Shown here: one piece after another, positions 35,332-43,892 of the stretch
Position numbering within the stretch: position 1 is the stretch's first letter
Layout: every line of letters starts with the position of its first letter
Source of the DNA: JACDAN01 sp963834825
Lineage (GTDB): Bacteria; Actinomycetota; Thermoleophilia; Gaiellales; Gaiellaceae
Assembly: GCA_963834825.1 (NCBI GenBank)
Contig: CAWICZ010000001.1
Coordinates: forward strand, 62,001-126,000
Direction: 5' to 3'
DNA: 64,000 nucleotides
Program-made: the position numbers and the translations under genes
Notes under the pieces: model-generated
Told to the model about the DNA's origin: nothing
Seen by the model: only the letters and a program-made list of their open reading frames with translations
Database searches by the model: none

Positions 35332-36159
35332 TCACTCCGTCGCGCCACGTGCCGATGGGTGCCACCTCATCACAAGCCGCTCGGCGAGTGCAACGGCGGC
35401 GTAGAAAAGGATCCCGAGGATGCTGGCGACCGCGATCGCCGCCCAGGCCTCGGTGAACGCGAACACGCCTGCCTGCCGCCGGATCTGAATCCCCAGCGCT
35501 TCCTGCGACCCGCCGAAGTAGTCGCCCACGATCGCACCGATCATCGCGAGTACGGTCGCCACCTTCAACCCGGTAAAGATGTACGGCAACGCGTTCGGGA
35601 TCCGGACGCGACGGAAGATCGCCACCTCGCCCGCGGCGTAGGAGCGCATCAGCTCGATCTGCTGCGGCCGCACCGAGGTCAGACCGCGCAGGGTGTTGAT
35701 GAGCACGGGGAAGTAGCAGAGCACGGCGGCGATCACCATCTTCGACAGCGGGTTCAGCGTTCCGAACCAGTTGTTCGTGATCGGCGCGAACGCGATGATC
35801 GGGATCGCGTTGGCCGCGATGGCGTACGGCATCATCGCGACACCGAACCTCCTCCACCTGGCCAGCACGAGCGCCGTGAGGATCGCCGCAGACGACCCGA
35901 TCAGCCAACCGCCGAGTGCCTCCTTGAAGGTGAACCAGCCGGCACTGAACAGCGTATCCCGCTCGGTCCAGAGCGTCTCGAGGATCGCCGAGGGCGCCGG
36001 CAGGAGGAAGTTCTGGACGTCGAGGCCGCGAACGAGGCCTTCCCAGAGCGCGATTCCGGCGACGAAGACAACGATGGCGGGTATCCAGTCCCGGGCCCCA
36101 CGGCCGACTCGCGAGCCGAGGGTGCCTCGCGGGATCGGCTCGACGACCGTGCTGCTCAT
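35332..36159 (-). CDS. ABC transporter permease (SsuC/ThiX-like)
   Basis: 275 residues with about six hydrophobic helices. The EAA-type loop that contacts the ATPase is LMRSYAAGEVAIFRRVRIPNALPYIFTGLK. IVGDYFGGSQEALG is typical of SsuC/ThiX-type permeases. Its start overlaps the ATPase stop (ATGA at 36156-36159). It is one of two different permeases in the operon, so the channel is probably a heterodimer. Confidence 0.9.
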   Translation of the reverse strand: MSSTVVEPIPRGTLGSRVGRGARDWIPAIVVFVAGIALWEGLVRGLDVQNFLLPAPSAILETLWTERDTLFSAGWFTFKEALGGWLIGSSAAILTALVLARWRRFGVAMMPYAIAANAIPIIAFAPITNNWFGTLNPLSKMVIAAVLCYFPVLINTLRGLTSVRPQQIELMRSYAAGEVAIFRRVRIPNALPYIFTGLKVATVLAMIGAIVGDYFGGSQEALGIQIRRQAGVFAFTEAWAAIAVASILGILFYAAVALAERLVMRWHPSARGATE

Positions 36160-36977
36160 TGCAGGCCCTCCTCGGCGACGATGAGCTCATCCTCGCCGGC
36201 GGGCTCTTCGGCGTCGAAGCCGCCGCCCTTCCGAAGCAACAGGCGAACTTCGCGGATCAGCTCGGCAAAGCGTGGCCCCTCGCGCGTCTCGATCGTCCGG
36301 GGCTGCGGGAGGTCGACATCGACGACGCCGACGATCTGACCGGGTCGCGCAGACATGACGACGACGCGTGTCGAGAGGAAGACGGCCTCCGAGATCGAGT
36401 GCGTGACGAAGACGACGGTGCTGCCGCTCGCCTCCCAGATGCGCAGCAGCTCGAGGTTCATCCGTTCTCGGGTCATCTCGTCCAGCGCGCCGAAGGGCTC
36501 GTCCATCAGCAAGAGCGGCGGATCGAAGGACAACGCTCGGGCGATCGAGACCCGCTGCTGCATCCCGCCCGAGAGCTGCCAGGGATGGTGCCCCTCGAAC
36601 CCCGTCAGCTCGACGAGATCGACGAGCTGCTTCACCCGGTCGGAGCGTCGCTGCCGGTCCCAGCCCATCATCTCCAGCGGCAGCCCGATGTTCTTCGCGA
36701 CCGTGCGCCAGTCGAAGAGCACGGCGTCCTGGAAGACGATCCCGTAGTCGCGGTCGAGACGCGCCTGGTGGGCGCTCTTGCCGTTGACGACGACGTCTCC
36801 GCTGGTCGGCGCGATCAGATCGCCGATGATCCGCAGCAGCGTCGACTTCCCGCAGCCCGACGGGCCGATCAGCGAGACGAACTCGCGCTCGGCGATCTCG
36901 AGCTCGATGCCGCGAAGCGCAACGACTTCACCCTGGCCGAACGCCTTGTCGACACCCTTCAGGGCGACCACGCTCAC
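36156..36977 (-). CDS. ABC transporter ATPase (SsuB/TauB-like)
   Basis: 273 residues. Walker A is GPSGCGKST, the signature is LSGGMQQRVSIARAL, Walker B is LLLMDEPFGALD and the H-loop is VVFVTHSISEAVFLSTRV. The class is SsuB/TauB/ThiZ, used for sulfonate, taurine and pyrimidine importers. Both ends overlap neighbouring permease genes by four bases, so the operon is translationally coupled. Confidence 0.93.
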   Translation of the reverse strand: MSVVALKGVDKAFGQGEVVALRGIELEIAEREFVSLIGPSGCGKSTLLRIIGDLIAPTSGDVVVNGKSAHQARLDRDYGIVFQDAVLFDWRTVAKNIGLPLEMMGWDRQRRSDRVKQLVDLVELTGFEGHHPWQLSGGMQQRVSIARALSFDPPLLLMDEPFGALDEMTRERMNLELLRIWEASGSTVVFVTHSISEAVFLSTRVVVMSARPGQIVGVVDVDLPQPRTIETREGPRFAELIREVRLLLRKGGGFDAEEPAGEDELIVAEEGLQ

Positions 36978-37855
36978 GCGACGTGCTCCGGTGCTCGTCG
37001 GACGACGATCCTTTCAGCGGCGACGACGACGAGAAAGAACGTGATGCCGAGCGCGGCGGCGACCAGGTTCGTCGCCCAGAGGTTCTCTGGCGTCGTCGAG
37101 TAGTACTGGTTGAAGTTGAGGATCGCGCCGCCGAGCCCGTCCTGGATCGACGCCGGCAGCTCGCCGATGATCGCGCCGACGACGCTCGCGGTCGCGGCGA
37201 TCTTGAAGGCGGTGAAGAGGTACGGCAACGAGGTCGGCAGCCGCAGCTTCCAGAAGATGTGCAGCGGGCTCGCCGCGTACGAGCGCATGAGCTCGAGCGC
37301 CCGTGGGTCGACCGAGGTGAGACCGCGCAGCGTGTTGATCGCGACGGGGAAAAAGGTGAGGTAGGCGGCGATGATCGAGACGGAGAACCAGTCCGGAAAA
37401 CCGCGGCCGCCGAACCAGACGACCACCATCGGCGCCACCGCGAGGATCGGGATCGTCTGCGACGCGACGATGTAGGGCAGGAAACCCCGCTGCAGCAGAC
37501 GCGAGTGCGCAAGGATGGCGCCGAGCGCAAACCCGATCGATGCCCCGAGCGCGAAGCCGACCGCCGCCTCCTTGGCCGTGAAGAGCGCCGCATCCCACAG
37601 CACCTCGATCAGCAAGGGGCCGTTCCGCCGTGAAGGCTCGAACAGCTGGCCGACGATGTCGTGGATGTGCGGAAAGGTGATGTCGTTGACTTCGAATGTG
37701 CCGATCTTCAGCCCGGTCGTCTCTCCGACCCATTTGAAGGCTTCCCACAGGGCCCAGAGGCCGACCAGCACCGCGGCGAGCATCCCGACCCGAGCGGCGG
37801 CAGGGCGCCACACCGCGCCGAGGCCGGAGGGCCGGTCCACCGCCACCGTCGCCAT
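36974..37855 (-). CDS. ABC transporter permease, first gene of the operon
   Basis: 293 residues with about six hydrophobic helices. The EAA loop is LMRSYAASPLHIFWKLRLPTSLPYLFTAFK, and ASVVGAIIGELPASIQDGLG resembles RibX/SsuC-like permeases. An N-terminal extension (WALWEAFKWVGETTGLKIGTFEVNDITFPHI) is a short extracytoplasmic segment. Its leaderless -10 (TAACGT, 7 nt before ATG 37855) overlaps a perfect palindrome, which marks the promoter of the whole operon. Confidence 0.9.
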   Translation of the reverse strand: MATVAVDRPSGLGAVWRPAAARVGMLAAVLVGLWALWEAFKWVGETTGLKIGTFEVNDITFPHIHDIVGQLFEPSRRNGPLLIEVLWDAALFTAKEAAVGFALGASIGFALGAILAHSRLLQRGFLPYIVASQTIPILAVAPMVVVWFGGRGFPDWFSVSIIAAYLTFFPVAINTLRGLTSVDPRALELMRSYAASPLHIFWKLRLPTSLPYLFTAFKIAATASVVGAIIGELPASIQDGLGGAILNFNQYYSTTPENLWATNLVAAALGITFFLVVVAAERIVVRRAPEHVA

Positions 37856-37872
37856 TGCCGAAACGTTAACGT
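37856..37872 (-). promoter_or_regulatory. Leaderless promoter with ACGTTAACGT palindrome
   Basis: The perfect 10-bp palindrome ACGTTAACGT (37863-37872) contains the -10-like TAACGT, 7 nt before the permease ATG at 37855. It lies in the 88-bp divergent gap before the M20 gene (GTG 37944), so one regulator could control both directions. Confidence 0.5.
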
Positions 37873-37943
37873 CGCCACGTGGCTGACCTGAACAACATGA
37901 CCTTCGCCTGCGGGGAGCCGGTCAGGCTGGCCGTCTGCGTCTC

Positions 37944-39191
37944 GTGAGCCCGCTCGATCCCAGCCGGACCGTCGCCGAGCTCAAGGAGCTTCGCGAGCTG
38001 ACCGGCAACGAGGACGGTGCCCAGCGCATCGCGTGGACCGACACGTGGGTCGAGGCGCAGGAGTGGATGGCCGGGAAGCTCGAGGGGACCGGCGCGGAGA
38101 TGGAGTTCGACGAGGCGCGGAACCAGTGGTGGACGCTTCGCGGTCGGTCGGAGAAGGAGCTCCTGATCGGCGGCCATCTCGACTCCGTGCCGAACGGTGG
38201 GTGGCTGGACGGAGCGCTCAACGTCGTCGCCGGCTCCGAGGTGCTCCGGCGGATCGCTGAGGAGGGCGAGCCGCCCGCAACCGTTCGCCTGGTGAGCTGG
38301 GCGGACGAGGAAGGCGCGCGCTTCGGTCGCTCGCTGTTCGGCTCGAGCGCCGCGGCGGGTTCGATGGCCGATCAGGACGAGCTACGGCAGCTGACGGATC
38401 GCGACGGGATCTCGCTCCCGGACGCGATCGGCGCCTACGGCGTCGATCTCGACCGCGCGAAGGACTCCAGCAGTCAGCTCGAGAACGCCGCCGCCTACCT
38501 TGAGCTCCACATCGAGCAGGGGCCGGTGCTCGAGTCCATGGACCTGCCGCTCGGCGCGGTGCTGGGGACCTACGGGGTCGAGCGCCACCGGGTCACATGG
38601 CGCGGCCAGGCGGCCCATGCCGGCTCGACCCCGATGGACCAGCGTCGCGATGCGCTCGCAGGCGCCGCCAAGCTGGCCCTGGAGCTGCGGCACATCGCGT
38701 CGCGGGTAGGCGAGGGCGCAGTCTGCACCTCCGGCGCAGTCGTCTGCTCGCCCGGGATCGTCACGTCGGTTGTCGAGACCGCGGAGCAGCTCCTCGACCA
38801 GCGGCACCTCGAAGCGGGGCGGCTGGCCGTGCTGCTCGAGGACGCGAAGGAGCGCTGCTGGCGCTTCGCCAAGGAGGAGAGGATCGAGGTCGAGTTCGAG
38901 CGGATCTGGAACATCGAGCCGATCCTCTTCGACGACACGCTGATCGGATTCGCCGACGAGGCGATCGAGGAGGTCGCGCAGTGGTCCCATCGCCTCCCGA
39001 GCGGTCCGCTCCACGACGCCGCTGAGGTCTCGCGCGCCGGGATCCCGACGGTGATGGTCTTCGTCCAGAGCCTTCGCGGGCTCTCGCACACGAAGCTCGA
39101 GGACACGAAAGAGGAGCACCTCGAGCTGTCCGTGCAAGCGCTCGATCGCCTGGCGACGAAGACGATGAACTGGCTCGAAGGCGGTCGCTAG
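37944..39191 (+). CDS. M20-family N-carbamoyl amidohydrolase (beta-ureidopropionase/allantoate type)
   Basis: 415 residues from GTG 37944. The M20 two-metal site is visible: GGHLDSVPNGGWLDGALNV (H78, D80, D89), WADEEGARFG (E122, E123), LHIEQGP (H189) and a C-terminal LSHTK. GGHLDSVPNGGWLDG and HIEQGP are typical of the N-carbamoyl-amino-acid hydrolase/allantoate amidohydrolase branch. It would release ammonia, CO2 and an amino acid, for example beta-alanine from N-carbamoyl-beta-alanine. It is divergent from the hydantoinase/ABC operon, with which it makes a two-step pathway. Confidence 0.88.
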   Translation: MSPLDPSRTVAELKELRELTGNEDGAQRIAWTDTWVEAQEWMAGKLEGTGAEMEFDEARNQWWTLRGRSEKELLIGGHLDSVPNGGWLDGALNVVAGSEVLRRIAEEGEPPATVRLVSWADEEGARFGRSLFGSSAAAGSMADQDELRQLTDRDGISLPDAIGAYGVDLDRAKDSSSQLENAAAYLELHIEQGPVLESMDLPLGAVLGTYGVERHRVTWRGQAAHAGSTPMDQRRDALAGAAKLALELRHIASRVGEGAVCTSGAVVCSPGIVTSVVETAEQLLDQRHLEAGRLAVLLEDAKERCWRFAKEERIEVEFERIWNIEPILFDDTLIGFADEAIEEVAQWSHRLPSGPLHDAAEVSRAGIPTVMVFVQSLRGLSHTKLEDTKEEHLELSVQALDRLATKTMNWLEGGR

Positions 39192-39415
39192 GACAGCCGG
39201 ACGAGCGCGACGCCGCCGGCCAGGAGCAGGATCCCCAGCAGGCGCAGCAGCGTGACCGGATGCTCCTCGAAGCCGACCCAGCCGAAGTGGTCGACGAGCA
39301 GCGAGGCGAAGGCCTGTCCAGCGAGGATCAGCGCGACGAGCGTTGCCGCTCCGAGCTTCGGAGCCGTCACGATCGAGCCGACCACGTAGAACGCGCAAAT
39401 AGGCCCAAATTGCCA
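39188..39415 (-). pseudogene. C-terminal fragment of a YdcZ/DUF606-type transporter
   Basis: The frame ending at 39188 encodes FYVVGSIVTAPKLGAATLV, ALILAGQAFASLLVDHFGWVG and RLLGILLLAGGVALVRLS. These are the last two or three helices of a DMT-like YdcZ protein (normally about 140 residues). Upstream codons in this frame (to 39661) lie antisense to the next gene and do not resemble the family, so the N-terminal half is missing. Confidence 0.6.
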
Positions 39416-39475
39416 CGGCGGAGAGTTCCAGGGACAATGGCAGTTTCCCTGCTTCGCTCGCTCTGAGGAGGCCCG

Positions 39476-40493
39476 ATGCTCAGCTTTGGCGTCACCGTCC
39501 TGCCCGACCCGCCCTCGTCGCGCTTCTTCGAGCTGGTCGAGCTTGCCGAGGAGCAAGGGTTCGAGTACGCCTGGACCTACGACTCGCACATCCTCTGGCA
39601 GGAGTCCTACGCGACCCTGCCCCTGGCGGCGGCGCGCACGAGCAAGATCAAGCTCGGGCACTTCGTCACCAACCCCGGCATCCGTGACCCGACGATCACG
39701 GCCAGCTGGTACGCGACGATGCAGGACCTCTCGAACGGCCGGATGGTGATGGGCATCGGCCGCGGCGACTCCTCGCGCCGCGTCGTCGGGCTCAAGCCGG
39801 TGCGGGTCGCCGAGTTCGAGCGGCGCTGCGCCATGATCAAGGAGCTGATGAACGGCCGGAAGGTCGACTGGAACGAGAAGGAGCTCCAGCTCGAATGGGT
39901 CCGGCGAGGGGCTGCCGGAGATTCCGATGTGGATCGCCGGCTACGGGCCGAAGGCGCTCGCCGTCGCCGGGCGAGTGGCAGACGGCGTGATCATCCAGCT
40001 CGCCGACCCGGTGATCATCCAATGGATCATGGACACCGCCAGAACGGCCGCGGAGGAAGCCGGTCGCGATCCGGCCGAGCTCAAGTGCATCATCGGCGCA
40101 CCGAGCCACATCTCGGACGATCTGGCCGACGCGCGTGACCAGGTCCGGTGGTTCCCCGCGATGGTCTCGAACCACGTCATGGACCTGATCGAGAAGTACG
40201 GCTGGGAGTCGGAGATCCCGGAGGCGCTGACCGACTTCGTCAAGGCGCGGAAGTTCTACGACTACAAGGACCACAGTCGCGTCGGCGCCGCTCACGGCGA
40301 GTTCGTCACCGACGAGATCTGCGACCGCTTCTGCGTGCTCGGGAACGTCGAGCAGGTGACCGAGAAGCTGAGGGAGCTCGAGGCGGTCGGCGTCGACCAG
40401 TTCAACATCTACCTCATGACCCACGGCCAGGAGGAAACGCTCGCCGCCTACGGCGACCGGATCATTCCGCAGTTCGAGGGGGTGACCGCGTAA
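39476..40493 (+). CDS. F420-type LLM-class oxidoreductase, frame interrupted
   Basis: About 338 residues in two frames joined near 39901. The first part begins MLSFGVTVLPDPPSSRFFEL and has AEEQGFEYAWTYDSHI and TSKIKLGHFVTNPGIRDPTITA, typical of F420-dependent luciferase-like reductases. The second continues GEGLPEIPMWIAGYGPKAL, with ADGVIIQLADP and a C-terminal VDQFNIYLMTHGQEE. One extra C (GTC-C-GGCGAG) separates them. The fold binds F420 or FMN. It is near the mer-like/TIGR03842 group as far as can be judged. It follows the carbamoylase gene, so a redox step on pyrimidines or their products is possible. Confidence 0.8.
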
Positions 40494-40930
40494 TGGCCGA
40501 AGTCGTAAAGATCGAAGGCACCGAGGCGACCGCGAAGATCCGCCACATCCTCGCTCCCGCCCTGCTCCCGATCATCACGCTCGGGATCTACTTCTTCTAC
40601 TGGTGGTACCAGATCAACCGCGAGATGGCGGACTACGGGCGCGCGAAGGGCACGAAGGAGCTCGGCGACAGTCCGGGCAAGTCGCTCCTCGCCGTGACGC
40701 TCGGCGCGCTGATCATCGTCCCGGCGCTGGTCTCGATCTGGAACACGACGAAGCGGGTCCAGACGGCCCAGCGTCTGACCGCAATCGAGCCGATCAACGG
40801 CTGGATCGCGCTGATCCTCTTCGTCGTCATCACCCCGGCCTACGACGCCTACCTGCAAAGCGGACTGAACCCGGTCTGGCGAGCCCAGGCCGAGACCGCC
40901 CAGCCGGAGCCGGAGCCCGCTTCGGCCTAG
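40493..40930 (+). CDS. DUF4234-like small membrane protein
   Basis: 145 residues from ATG 40493, which overlaps the previous stop (TAATG). It has a hydrophilic start, then helices in ILAPALLPIITLGIYFFYWWYQINREM, LLAVTLGALIIVPALVSIW and WIALILFVVITPAYDAYLQ. ITLGIYFFYWWYQINREMADYGRAKG is typical of DUF4234 proteins. The function is unknown. It is cotranscribed with the LLM oxidoreductase and ends at a strong hairpin. Confidence 0.7.
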   Translation: MAEVVKIEGTEATAKIRHILAPALLPIITLGIYFFYWWYQINREMADYGRAKGTKELGDSPGKSLLAVTLGALIIVPALVSIWNTTKRVQTAQRLTAIEPINGWIALILFVVITPAYDAYLQSGLNPVWRAQAETAQPEPEPASA

Positions 40931-40936
40931 TCGCTT

Positions 40937-40967
40937 AACGAAGGCGCAATGGTTGCGCGTCTTCGTT
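40937..40967 (+). terminator. Hairpin terminator before the PadR gene
   Basis: AACGAAG-GCGCAA pairs with TTGCGC-(GT)-CTTCGTT around a TGG loop: 13 bp with a 2-nt bulge, 6 nt after the DUF4234 stop. Confidence 0.7.
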
Positions 40968-40979
40968 CGGCCTAGTGTT

Positions 40980-40996
40980 TAGTCCTATGAGGACTA
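40980..40996 (+). promoter_or_regulatory. Inverted repeat spanning the PadR start codon
   Basis: TAGTCCT-ATG-AGGACTA is a perfect 7-bp inverted repeat whose centre is the ATG at 40987. A -10-like TAGTGT lies at 40973-40978. Autorepression by the PadR protein is inferred from the position. Confidence 0.5.
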
Positions 40997-41557
40997 GTCA
41001 GGCGACACGCTCGCGGACGAGCTCGCTGACCACGACCGAGTACGCGGTCCTGACGGTGCTCATGGTCGAGAGCCAGTACCAAGCGATCTCCGGTTACGAC
41101 CTCCTCAAGTGCGTCGAGAAGAGCGTCGGCTACATCTGGAAGCCGACGAAGAGCCACCTCTACGCCGTGCTGCCGAGGCTCGTCGAACGCCGGCTGGTGA
41201 CGAGGCGCAATGCACCGGGTGAGCGCGGTCCTGAGCGGCAGCTCTACCGCGTGACCAACCGCGGGCAAGCGGCTCGTCCGGTCGTGGCTCGAGGAGCCGG
41301 TGCCCGGCGACCAGCAGCTGTTCCTCCTCAAGGCGTTCTACGGAGGCTTGATGAGTCGCGAGGCGCTCGTCGCCCACTACGAGCAGTACCGGGCCGACTC
41401 GCAGGCACTGCTCGACGAGCTTCGCGGCGTCGAGCAGACCAATACACGCCGCGACCACGACTACTTCCACTACTTCCTGCTGCGATTCGGGCTCGAGCGG
41501 GCGGAGCACTCGATCCGCTGGGCCGACGATGCGATCAAGGAGCTGGAGCAACGATGA
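40987..41557 (+). CDS. PadR-family regulator, frame interrupted
   Basis: About 190 residues in two frames joined near 41263. The N-terminal winged helix (TEYAVLTVLMVESQYQAISGYDLLKCVEKSVGYIW, KSHLYAVLPRLVERRLVTRR, RQLYRVTNRG) is classical PadR. After one extra G the protein continues KRLVRSWLEEPVPGDQQLFLLKAFYGGLMSREALVAHYEQ, the Vir-like dimerization helices. ATG 40987 is preferred over GTG 40975. The stop overlaps the start of the secreted hydrolase gene (ATGA at 41554-41557), so PadR and hydrolase are cotranscribed and possibly autoregulated. Confidence 0.8.
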
Positions 41558-42990
41558 AGAGAGCCATCGTCGCGATCATCGCCGTCACCGCCGTCACCGC
41601 CGTCATCGCCTGCGGCGGCGCCGGCGCGCATGCCGTCGCACGTCCGTCCGGCACCTGGGTGGGGACGATGACGTTTCGGAGCCCGGCCGGGCTCGAGCCG
41701 CAGCCGATCTCGATTCAACTGCGCGGGCGGCGAGCGGTGATCGCCCTCGGGCGTGGTCACACGGCCCGCACCGAGGTGTCGGCCACCATCCGCCGTGGCC
41801 GGCTCCGAGTCTCGCTCCCGGGGCGGCCGAAGCGGCTCGTCCTCGACGGGCGCGTCAAGCGCGGTCGACTCGTGGGTTCCGTCGCAGGCCCGGTTCGGGG
41901 CACCTTCTCCCTTCGCCGAGGCGCTGCGCTCCAGGAGTCCTCGCTCGGGCTGTACCGCTTCGGCGACGGACGCCCGCTCGGGATCTGGTCGGGAGAGGGC
42001 CCGCGGATCGCCACCCTTTACGACGAAGGCGAGATCCGCGGGTTGTACCCCACCCGCTCGAACACCTATGCGATCGGCGCGGGACTCCAGACGAGGAACC
42101 CGAGCGCCGGTACGGCGACGTTCACCGGTTCGACCGTCAACTGGCGGGGTGCTCGCGCCGACCGAGTGCTCTTCCGCGCGGAAGAGGTCTTCGTAAGAAG
42201 CGGTGGTGCGCTGCTCGGATGCACGCTCACGATTCCCCCCGGATCAGGAAGGCGCTCAGGGATTGTCTTTGCGCACGGGGGAGGGCAGGCTCCGCGCGCG
42301 TACAACTCGATCAACCAGGTCTACTTCAACCACCTCGGCCTCGTCACGCTGAGCTGCGACAAGCGGGGCATCGGGCAGTCCGGCGGGTCCTACCGGGGCG
42401 ACTTCCCGACCGCGCAGGTCGTCGATCGATACGCGCGGGACGTCGAGGCGCAGGCGCGATTCCTCGCCGCGCAGGCCGAGATCGACCCGTCGCGGATCGG
42501 TGTCGCCGGCGCGAGCCAGGCGGGCTGGATCATGCCGGTCGCCGCAGCCCGGGAGCCCGCGATCCGCTTCATGGTCGGGTTCGTCCCGCCGACACTGACC
42601 CAGGGCGAGACCGATCTCTGGGCGAACTTGAACGGCCAGGGCCAGTCGCAGCCGACCCGCACGGACGAGGATATGGAGGCCGAGGTTCGGCGAGCTGGGC
42701 CGAGCGGCGTCGATCCGATGCCGTCGATCCGCGCCATGCGGATCCCGGCGCTCTGGCTCTACGGCGGCAAGGATCGGATCGTCCCTTCGCGCATCTGCGT
42801 GGAGCGGCTCGACCCGGTGAGCCGCGAGCCCGGGCGCGACTTCACGTACCGGGTGTTTCCCGGCGGGACGCACGGGCTCGTCCTGACCGCAAACGGTCTC
42901 CTGGCCGAGCAGGCCGCCTCGAACCGCATGGTCGACGGGCTCTACCCGACGATCCGAGACTGGCTGCGAGCCCGTAGCTTGGCGCCATAA
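41554..42990 (+). CDS. Secreted alpha/beta hydrolase with N-terminal beta domain
   Basis: 478 residues with a signal peptide (IIAVTAVTAVIACGGAGAHA; a lipobox is possible at IACGG). About 200 residues of beta-rich, Arg-rich sequence (GTWVGTMTFRSPAG, GTFSLRRGAALQ) precede the hydrolase domain. That domain has an oxyanion region IVFAHGGGQAPRAYNSI, the nucleophile elbow GVAGASQAGW (Ser), an acid in WLYGGKDRIV (Asp) and a late His in FPGGTHGLV. It is likely an esterase or peptidase of the dienelactone/prolyl-oligopeptidase-like group, acting outside the cell. PadR control is suggested by the operon. Confidence 0.82.
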   Translation: MKRAIVAIIAVTAVTAVIACGGAGAHAVARPSGTWVGTMTFRSPAGLEPQPISIQLRGRRAVIALGRGHTARTEVSATIRRGRLRVSLPGRPKRLVLDGRVKRGRLVGSVAGPVRGTFSLRRGAALQESSLGLYRFGDGRPLGIWSGEGPRIATLYDEGEIRGLYPTRSNTYAIGAGLQTRNPSAGTATFTGSTVNWRGARADRVLFRAEEVFVRSGGALLGCTLTIPPGSGRRSGIVFAHGGGQAPRAYNSINQVYFNHLGLVTLSCDKRGIGQSGGSYRGDFPTAQVVDRYARDVEAQARFLAAQAEIDPSRIGVAGASQAGWIMPVAAAREPAIRFMVGFVPPTLTQGETDLWANLNGQGQSQPTRTDEDMEAEVRRAGPSGVDPMPSIRAMRIPALWLYGGKDRIVPSRICVERLDPVSREPGRDFTYRVFPGGTHGLVLTANGLLAEQAASNRMVDGLYPTIRDWLRARSLAP

Positions 42991-43000
42991 TTCAGCTGTG
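42986..43000 (+). promoter_or_regulatory. Leaderless promoter of the 58-aa protein
   Basis: CATAAT (42986-42991), which includes the stop of the upstream gene, then 6 nt and GTG 42998. Confidence 0.4.
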
Positions 43001-43174
43001 ATCAAGCGACTTTGGAACGCCCTGGTCGGCCTCATGCGGCGGCCTGAGCCTTCGCCCGAGGAGCTGGCCGGACTGCTCGAAGCCGAGGCCGATCGTCAGC
43101 GTGTGAAGGACAAGTGGCTCGCGGACGAGGCTCGGAACACTCGGCAGTCTGCAGGGACCGGCCCCGGTATCTAG
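42998..43174 (+). CDS. Small charged protein (58 aa)
   Basis: GTG 42998 to TAG 43174. The protein starts MIKRLWNALVGLMRRPEP and continues with an acidic/basic helix (SPEELAGLLEAEADRQRVKDKW). The hydrophobic N-terminus could lie on a membrane. No family was recognised. A leaderless -10 and good codon use support it. It sits directly before the TCTTAG repeats of the response regulator. Confidence 0.5.
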   Translation: MIKRLWNALVGLMRRPEPSPEELAGLLEAEADRQRVKDKWLADEARNTRQSAGTGPGI

Positions 43175-43178
43175 CCGT

Positions 43179-43217
43179 TCTTAGGCGTTTTTCAGCAGCG
43201 ACCGCGACAATCAGGTC
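43179..43217 (+). promoter_or_regulatory. TCTTAG repeats and promoter of the response regulator gene
   Basis: TCTTAG (43179-43184) and TTTCAG (43190-43195) are spaced by exactly 11 bp. -10-like GACAAT (43206-43211) follows, then 6 nt and GTG 43218 (leaderless). The 11-bp phasing is typical of OmpR/PhoB-family binding and suggests autoregulation. Confidence 0.6.
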
Positions 43218-43892
43218 GTGAAGATTCTCGTCGTCGACGACGAGCGCGCCGTCCGCGACTCGCTGCGCCGAGCCCTCGAGCTCCAGGGCTACGACGTTGC
43301 GCTGGCCGCGGACGGAGCCGAGGCGCTCGCCGAGCTCGAGACCAACGGGCAGGTCGATGCCGTACTGCTCGATGTACTCATGCCCGGGATCGATGGGCTC
43401 GAGGTCTGCCGGCGAATCCGCGGCAGCGGGAGCGAGATTCCGGTGTTGATGCTGACGGCGCGTGACGCCGTCGGCGACCGCGTCGCCGGCCTCGATGCCG
43501 GCGCAGACGATTACGTGGTCAAGCCGTTCGCGCTCGAGGAGCTGCTCGCCCGGGTGCGGGCTCTCCTGCGCCGGGCCTCGCCGACGGGCGACGGAGTGCT
43601 CCGCTTCGCCGACATCGAGCTCGACACGGGAACGCGCGAGGTGCGGCGCGGCGCGGACGAGATCCAGCTGACGAGAACCGAGTTCAACCTGCTCGAGCTG
43701 TTCCTGCTCAACCCGCGCCAGGTGCTGACCCGGTCGATCATCTTCGAGCGCGTATGGGGGTACGACTTCGGCTTCGCCTCGAACTCCCTCGACGTCTACA
43801 TCGGGTACCTCCGGCGGAAGACGGAGGCAGGCGGCAAGCCGCGGCTGATCCACACCGTGCGCGGGGTCGGCTACGCGCTCCGCGAGCAATGA
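43218..43892 (+). CDS. OmpR/PhoB-family response regulator (MprA-like)
   Basis: 224 residues. The receiver domain has acidic pocket VVDDER, phospho-acceptor D52 (AVLLDVLMPG), T80 (LMLTARDA) and K102 (DYVVKPFA). The C-terminal winged helix shows LTRTEFNLLELFLLNPRQVLTRSIIFERVWGYDF and SLDVYIGYLRRK. The layout and sequence style match MprA/TcrA-type actinobacterial regulators. It is coupled to the kinase gene by a 4-bp overlap (ATGA at 43889-43892). Targets are predicted to be the 11-bp-phased TCTTAG repeats upstream of itself and three downstream genes. Confidence 0.95.
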   Translation: MKILVVDDERAVRDSLRRALELQGYDVALAADGAEALAELETNGQVDAVLLDVLMPGIDGLEVCRRIRGSGSEIPVLMLTARDAVGDRVAGLDAGADDYVVKPFALEELLARVRALLRRASPTGDGVLRFADIELDTGTREVRRGADEIQLTRTEFNLLELFLLNPRQVLTRSIIFERVWGYDFGFASNSLDVYIGYLRRKTEAGGKPRLIHTVRGVGYALREQ

